The translations under genes were made by a program, and so were the position numbers. Under the pieces are notes generated by a model, which was not told the DNA's origin, searched no databases, and saw only the letters and a list, made by a program, of their open reading frames with translations. From Chitinophagaceae bacterium (lineage in GTDB: Bacteria; Bacteroidota; Bacteroidia; Chitinophagales; Chitinophagaceae): DNA of 11,425 nt. Position 1 is the first letter of the stretch. Every line of letters begins with the position of its first letter. The stretch spans positions 1 to 11,425 of the forward strand of contig CANEWV010000022.1 in assembly GCA_947442905.1 (NCBI GenBank), written 5' to 3'. Shown here in pieces: positions 6,979 through 11,425 of the stretch.

Positions 6979-9759
6979 ATGATTTCATTTTTTAAAGGAA
7001 AAAAACGCCTTTCTGTTACCCTTTTTGCGTTTTTGTTTTCATTATCCTCTTTTGCACAGTATACTTCGGTTAGCGGAACGGTAAAAGATACCACCGAAAA
7101 AAAGAACTTAGCGCTGGCTTCTGTAAACATTTTAAGAGCCAAAGATTCGGTGCTTGTAAAAACAGTAAGAACATCAAGTAAAGGAGAATTTGCTATTGAG
7201 CGTATAGCTGCTGGCAATTACATTATCATGGTAAGCTATCCGCAATACGCTGATTTTACGGATAAAATTACTGTGGGTGCAACGCCAACAGTGCTCAATA
7301 TTGCCATTGATACCAAAGCCCATATACTTAAAGAAGTTATTGTTAAAAATACGGTGTCGGCTATTCGTGTAAAAGGAGATACCACCGAGTACAAGGCCGA
7401 TAGTTTTTATGTTACACCCAATGCCGACGTACAGGAACTTCTAAAAAAGATGCCAGGTATACAGGTAAATGCGAAAGGTGAGATTACGGCGCAAGGTGAA
7501 AAAGTAAATAAGGTACTTGTGGATGGCGAAGAATTTTTTAGTGACGATCCTGCGGTAGTAACTAAAAACTTAAGAGCAGATGTTGTAGATAAAGTACAAG
7601 TATTTGATAAAAAATCGGATCAGGCCGTTTTTACAGGTATTGATGATGGACAGAAGTCTAAAACCATTAACCTTCAATTAAAGGAGGACAAAAAAAATGG
7701 ATACTTTGGTAAAGCCGAAGCTGGAAGCAACTTTAACCAGTTTGGAAATGGCAAATTAATGACCAATGCTTTTAAAGGAAAAAGAAAAATTGCAGGTTAT
7801 GTGACCACCGACAATACCAAATTTGACAATTTAAATTGGGACGAGGCTCAAAATTATGGTGATGGTGCGGGTATCACTACAGAATTTGGAGATGGAGGTA
7901 TGTCAATGATTATGACAAGTGGTGATGGTGAAGAGGGTGGTTCTACAGGTTTTCCAAATCAACAATCGGCCGGCGCAACATTTAGTAATAAATTTGACAA
8001 GGGCTCTGTTAATACCAGCGCGCAATACAACAGGCTTATTGTAAATGGTATAACAGGTTCATACAGTAAAACTATTTTACCTACCAACTCTATTATAAAC
8101 AATACGTTTAGTACACAACGCAACGAAAAAAAGAAATACAAGTTTACCACCACCGATCAGTGGGGTACAGATAGTACAGGCTTATTTAAATTAACATTAA
8201 AGGCGGCAAATGTAATATCTGATAATGCCAATAGCTTTAGTGGTGGCTCTTATATTCCTGAAACTGGAGCACAACTAAACAATACAGCACGCACTACTAG
8301 TAATAGTACCAATGATAAAACCCTTAACGGTACCATTAGTTACCGTCTTCGTTTTGCAAAAAAAGGCCGAACCATTTCAGTAAATTCTGATTTTAATTTT
8401 GGTGATAAAACTCAAGATGGGTTACTAAATGCACAAAACGATTATTTTAATGCATCTAATGTGGTGGTTAAAAGAGAAACCATTGCGCAAACCAAAGCCT
8501 TAACACAACTAACTTCTGCGGGTAGCGTAAATACGGTTTACACGGAGCCGCTAGGTAAAAATTCATTCTTGATCTTTAATTATAAAATTGGACTTGCGGG
8601 TAATAACTCAGAACGCAACACATTTGATGACAGGGCTGGGCAACCAAAAATCAAAGTAGATACTTTAAGTAACCATTTTAAATTTAATACCGTTAACAAC
8701 AGTAGTAATATTAGTTACCGATATGCTGTTAAAAAAGTAAACTTTAATATTGGTACAGGTATTGGTTCGGCTAAATATAGCTTGTTTGATTATGCTACAA
8801 ATGATAGTAGAGCCGTTAATTTTACCAATTTTATCCCGTCTGCTACATTTAATTTTACCCCCAAACAGCAAAAAAAGTTTGTATTAAGTTATGTAGGAAA
8901 CACACAAAACCCTTCACTACTTCAAATACAACCTATTATCGACAACACAGATCCGCTAAATATTACAGTAGGTAATGCTAATTTAAGACAGTCTTTTACC
9001 AATAGGTTTTCATTCAACTATAATAGTTTTAAAGTAATGAAAAGCAAGTATGTGCAGTTTAGTGGTAGTTTCTCTAACACCAATGATGCAATTGCAACGG
9101 CTTCCACCATTGATGCTTTTGGTAAGTCTGTTAACCAGTACGTAAACGTGGATGGTAATTACAATTATGGCTCAGGCTTTTATTACGATTTTGAACTCTA
9201 CAAGGGTATTAATTTTGGAGTGAATACGGGTGTTAATGGTGGCAGGTACAATAATATTGTAAATGGCATTAAAAATACCAATGACAATATTTCTACAAGG
9301 CTAGGTATTCAACTTTCTTATTGGGGCGATAAAAAAATTAACTTTTGGAGTAGTTTTGATGCATCCAACAATAAAACAGTATCAAGTATTAGACCAGGCG
9401 CTTCTACTAATTTCTGGTCTTACCGTAACAATTCAAATGTTCAATTTAAGTTTAAAAAAGCCAAGTTCTTTATTGACTTAAGTACAGATATAGTGGTGTA
9501 TCAAAAGTCTGTGGCATTTCCTAACCAGCGTAATATTTATTTAGTACACCCGTCTATGCGTAAGGTGATTTCTAAAAATGATAAGTGGGAGGCCAAGCTT
9601 ATGGTATATGATTTATTCAATCAAAACCAATTTGTGGACAGAAACATCACGAGTAATTTTATTTCTGAAACCACCAATAATGGTATCAGACGTTACGCGC
9701 TATTTAGTATCATCTACAACTTTTCAAAAAATGGGAAGCCGGTATCGATGGGCTTCTAA
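6979..9759 (+). CDS. TonB-receptor-like outer-membrane beta-barrel protein with carboxypeptidase-regulatory-like domain
   Basis: Outer-membrane protein of 926 residues. A signal peptide (residues 1-27, basic FKGKKR then a hydrophobic stretch, cut near FAQ) is followed by a carboxypeptidase-regulatory-like beta-sandwich (about 28-112: SVSGTVKD, SKGEFAIERIAAGNY). Next comes a plug-like segment (about 117-235) with LKEVIVKN, NADVQELLKKMPGIQV, VNKVLVDGEEFFSDDP and VDKVQVFDKKSDQAVFTGI. The rest is a long Asn/Ser/Thr/aromatic-rich strand pattern typical of an outer-membrane barrel, ending in Phe. This is the Bacteroidota barrel type (OMP_b-brl_3-like), not an obvious SusC, and no SusD gene follows. 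The usual partner, found here 27 bases downstream, is a GLPGLI protein. The gene starts a new unit after a 126-base gap with a strongly structured leader. Cargo is unknown; peptides, metals or a surface role are all possible. Confidence 0.86.
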   Translation: MISFFKGKKRLSVTLFAFLFSLSSFAQYTSVSGTVKDTTEKKNLALASVNILRAKDSVLVKTVRTSSKGEFAIERIAAGNYIIMVSYPQYADFTDKITVGATPTVLNIAIDTKAHILKEVIVKNTVSAIRVKGDTTEYKADSFYVTPNADVQELLKKMPGIQVNAKGEITAQGEKVNKVLVDGEEFFSDDPAVVTKNLRADVVDKVQVFDKKSDQAVFTGIDDGQKSKTINLQLKEDKKNGYFGKAEAGSNFNQFGNGKLMTNAFKGKRKIAGYVTTDNTKFDNLNWDEAQNYGDGAGITTEFGDGGMSMIMTSGDGEEGGSTGFPNQQSAGATFSNKFDKGSVNTSAQYNRLIVNGITGSYSKTILPTNSIINNTFSTQRNEKKKYKFTTTDQWGTDSTGLFKLTLKAANVISDNANSFSGGSYIPETGAQLNNTARTTSNSTNDKTLNGTISYRLRFAKKGRTISVNSDFNFGDKTQDGLLNAQNDYFNASNVVVKRETIAQTKALTQLTSAGSVNTVYTEPLGKNSFLIFNYKIGLAGNNSERNTFDDRAGQPKIKVDTLSNHFKFNTVNNSSNISYRYAVKKVNFNIGTGIGSAKYSLFDYATNDSRAVNFTNFIPSATFNFTPKQQKKFVLSYVGNTQNPSLLQIQPIIDNTDPLNITVGNANLRQSFTNRFSFNYNSFKVMKSKYVQFSGSFSNTNDAIATASTIDAFGKSVNQYVNVDGNYNYGSGFYYDFELYKGINFGVNTGVNGGRYNNIVNGIKNTNDNISTRLGIQLSYWGDKKINFWSSFDASNNKTVSSIRPGASTNFWSYRNNSNVQFKFKKAKFFIDLSTDIVVYQKSVAFPNQRNIYLVHPSMRKVISKNDKWEAKLMVYDLFNQNQFVDRNITSNFISETTNNGIRRYALFSIIYNFSKNGKPVSMGF

Positions 9760-9786
9760 TCAAGTTTTAATTTTTAATACAGAGTC

Positions 9787-10533
9787 ATGAGAATTATATA
9801 TATCGTTGTTTTAACTTTTATTGTTGGCACCAGTGCTGCGCAGGTTAATTTTATTAGTGCGGGAAAAATTACCTACGAGAGGCGTATTAGCCAGTTTGCT
9901 GCACTCATTAATGCAGAAGCGGAAGAAAACATTTGGATGGAAGAACTTAAAAAGCAGTTTCCAAAAGTGGTAGCAGATAATTACACGCTTCAGTTTAATA
10001 ATCAAGAAAGCTTTTATTATTTGACTAAAGAAAATCCTGACAACAAGTATATAAACATGATTTTTAAACCTACTGAAACAAATTATGTGAACCAAAAGCA
10101 CGAATTAGGGATGGTTACAAATGCTGCCAGTGTTTTTGAAACGAACTACTTAGTAAATGACAGTCTTGTGAAATACGAATGGAAAATTACGGGTGAGGTT
10201 AGAGATATTGCAGGCTTTGAATGTAAAAAAGCAGTTACTAAAATATGCGACTCGGTAGTTGTAGTTGCTTTTTACACCGATCAAATTCCAGTGCAAGCCG
10301 GTCCCGAAAATTTTAATGGGCTTCCTGGTATGATATTAGGTATTGCAGTACCCCGTTTAGGCACTACTATTTTTGCAACGAGCATTTCATTGCAAGCAGC
10401 ACCTAATTATGTTTTACCAACACTTAGTAAGCCTAAAAAATCAAGCATCAAGCAATTAGATGCAGATCTTGCAAAGACTACTAAAGATTGGGGTAAAGAA
10501 GCAGCTGCTATTTTGTGGTTTTTAAAACTCTAA
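9787..10533 (+). CDS. GLPGLI family exported protein
   Basis: Small exported protein of 248 residues with a signal peptide (residues 1-19, likely cut near SAA-Q). It shows the features of the Bacteroidota GLPGLI family: an opening strand GKITYERR (26-33), a middle strand VKYEWKITGEVRDIAGFECKK (split across 128-148) and the name-giving motif, here GLPGMIL (178-184), with Met in place of the second Leu. Two cysteines, C146 and C154, sit close together. The family has no established biochemical role that I know of. Its members are often encoded beside large outer-membrane barrel proteins, as here, so a shared envelope function with the upstream gene is a reasonable inference. The 3' end overlaps the stop codon of the convergent fucosidase gene. 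Confidence 0.86.
   Translation: MRIIYIVVLTFIVGTSAAQVNFISAGKITYERRISQFAALINAEAEENIWMEELKKQFPKVVADNYTLQFNNQESFYYLTKENPDNKYINMIFKPTETNYVNQKHELGMVTNAASVFETNYLVNDSLVKYEWKITGEVRDIAGFECKKAVTKICDSVVVVAFYTDQIPVQAGPENFNGLPGMILGIAVPRLGTTIFATSISLQAAPNYVLPTLSKPKKSSIKQLDADLAKTTKDWGKEAAAILWFLKL
10530..10533. other. Overlapping convergent stop codons
   Basis: The GLPGLI gene ends with TAA at 10531-10533 on the plus strand, and the fucosidase ends with TAG on the minus strand at 10532-10530. The two coding regions therefore overlap by four bases and leave no intergenic room for terminators between the converging transcripts. Confidence 0.93.
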
Positions 10534-11425
10534 CCTAGTCCGCCTTTCCCTCTGTATAGTTTAATGGGTTTGTCCAGTTTTACTTTAAGCACCGTAATAT
10601 AGGTGTCTAAAGTAGTAGCAGGTACATTAATGTATACAAGTCCGGGAACAGGACTCCAGGAAATTTTGCCAACAACTTTTGATGTAAGTTTTGTGCCGTT
10701 GCCAAGTACTTCCACTGATTTAATTTTATTGTCGAGACCTTTAACCATAACAGGCCCACTTGTTTTACCGTGTAAAAACAAATAGAGGGTTGTAGAGTCT
10801 TTAGACAAAGTAGTAGGTCCATAAAAATGACCTTGAGGAATACCACCAATCGTATTAAAAATAGATTCACCGTGTTTACGGTTCCACTTGCCCAGTTCCT
10901 TTAAAATGTTTACCTGCTCGTCTGGAATAGTGCCATCGGCTTTAGGTCCAATATCTAATAATAAATTACCCCCATTAGAAACAGCGTCTACAAATATTGA
11001 AATGATTTCGTAAGGTGTTTTCCAATTGGTGTCAGATTTTCTATAACCCCAGTTATTATTGGTGGTCATACAAAGTTCCCACCATCTAAAACTAGGCCTT
11101 ACCACCGGAAAATTTTGTTCCGGTGTTTCATAATCACCATAGCCTTGTAAACGACCATTGATAATAGTGCCCGGATTTTTTGCTAATAAGTTTGTTCTCA
11201 CTTTGCTGCTTTCCCACTCTTCTGCACTATGTTCCCAATCACCATCAAACCACCATAAATCGGGATTGAATTTTGTAGACAGTTCGGTTAATTGATTTTG
11301 AAAAAATCCTTGGAATCTTTTCCAGCGAAGAGGATCATCGGCTACTTTATACCTACTGCTATCTTTTAAAAATCCAGGATAATCTGGGTGGCTCCAATCT
11401 ATGAGTGAAAAATAAGCCCCCACTT
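10530..11425 (-). CDS. GH29 alpha-L-fucosidase, 5'-partial (C-terminal ~297 residues)
   Basis: Retaining exo-glycosidase that releases terminal alpha-L-fucose, normally exported in Bacteroidota. The frame runs off the right edge. The GTG at 11423 is only an internal codon, since it opens the conserved VGAYFSLIDWSHPDYP segment that in GH29 lies well inside the barrel. Counting from that codon, further motifs are PDLWWFDGDWE (54-64, with D60 the predicted nucleophile), YETPEQ (98-103), RWWELCMTTNNNWGY (113-127) and NGGNLLLDIGPKADGTIP (150-167). Residues from about 195 form the C-terminal beta-sandwich. Roughly the first 150-200 residues, including any signal peptide, are missing from view. It lies on the opposite strand to the lyase operon, so it is separately transcribed, but it fits a neighbourhood degrading a fucose-bearing heteropolysaccharide. 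Linkage specificity and the acid/base residue are not assigned. Confidence 0.93.
   Translation of the reverse strand, partial: VGAYFSLIDWSHPDYPGFLKDSSRYKVADDPLRWKRFQGFFQNQLTELSTKFNPDLWWFDGDWEHSAEEWESSKVRTNLLAKNPGTIINGRLQGYGDYETPEQNFPVVRPSFRWWELCMTTNNNWGYRKSDTNWKTPYEIISIFVDAVSNGGNLLLDIGPKADGTIPDEQVNILKELGKWNRKHGESIFNTIGGIPQGHFYGPTTLSKDSTTLYLFLHGKTSGPVMVKGLDNKIKSVEVLGNGTKLTSKVVGKISWSPVPGLVYINVPATTLDTYITVLKVKLDKPIKLYRGKGGLG

Noticed and set aside
6979..9759. The large outer-membrane protein as a SusC-type glycan importer
   Set aside because: It has the regulatory-like domain and a plug-like segment, but no SusD gene follows and the barrel resembles the generic Bacteroidota OMP type paired with GLPGLI proteins.
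10500..10509. AGCAGCTGCT palindrome followed by a short T run as a terminator
   Set aside because: It has no loop, lies inside the GLPGLI coding end, and the T run is too short.

Overview
The window (about 11.4 kb, AT-rich) looks like chromosomal DNA of a Bacteroidota, probably from the Chitinophagaceae/Sphingobacteriia side. The signs are a GLPGLI-family protein, a Bacteroidota-style outer-membrane barrel with an N-terminal carboxypeptidase-regulatory-like domain, several exported polysaccharide-degrading enzymes, starts without obvious Shine-Dalgarno sequences, and tightly packed genes. The taxonomic call is inference from gene content only.

Positions 1-6852 read as one plus-strand operon of five genes with junctions of -1, 19, 4 and 26 bases. 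It opens with two cytoplasmic sugar-entry enzymes: xylose isomerase (xylA, cut by the left edge) and galactokinase (galK), joined by a TAATG stop/start overlap. Three exported proteins follow: a heparinase II/III-like polysaccharide lyase, a DUF2264 protein with a Tat-like signal, and a GH88 unsaturated glucuronyl hydrolase. The lyase would cut a uronic-acid-containing glycan by beta-elimination, GH88 would remove the unsaturated uronic acid from the new non-reducing ends, and DUF2264 probably acts on the same oligosaccharides. XylA and GalK would take up released xylose and galactose. A small hairpin with a T-tract directly at the GH88 stop codon fits the operon end.

Positions 6853-6978 form the only sizeable intergenic gap. 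It holds a large nested inverted repeat (6894-6971, 26 potential base pairs in three stems) that ends 7 bases before the next start codon. This is the most unusual non-coding signal in the window.

Positions 6979-10533 carry a two-gene plus-strand unit: a large TonB-receptor-like outer-membrane barrel protein and a GLPGLI-family exported protein. It meets, tail to tail with overlapping stop codons, a minus-strand GH29 alpha-L-fucosidase whose N-terminal part lies beyond the right edge. Taken together, the region looks like part of a glycan-utilisation neighbourhood directed at an acidic heteropolysaccharide with uronic acid and possibly xylose, galactose and fucose. No SusC/SusD pair, regulator, sulfatase, RNA gene, insertion sequence or CRISPR array is visible.
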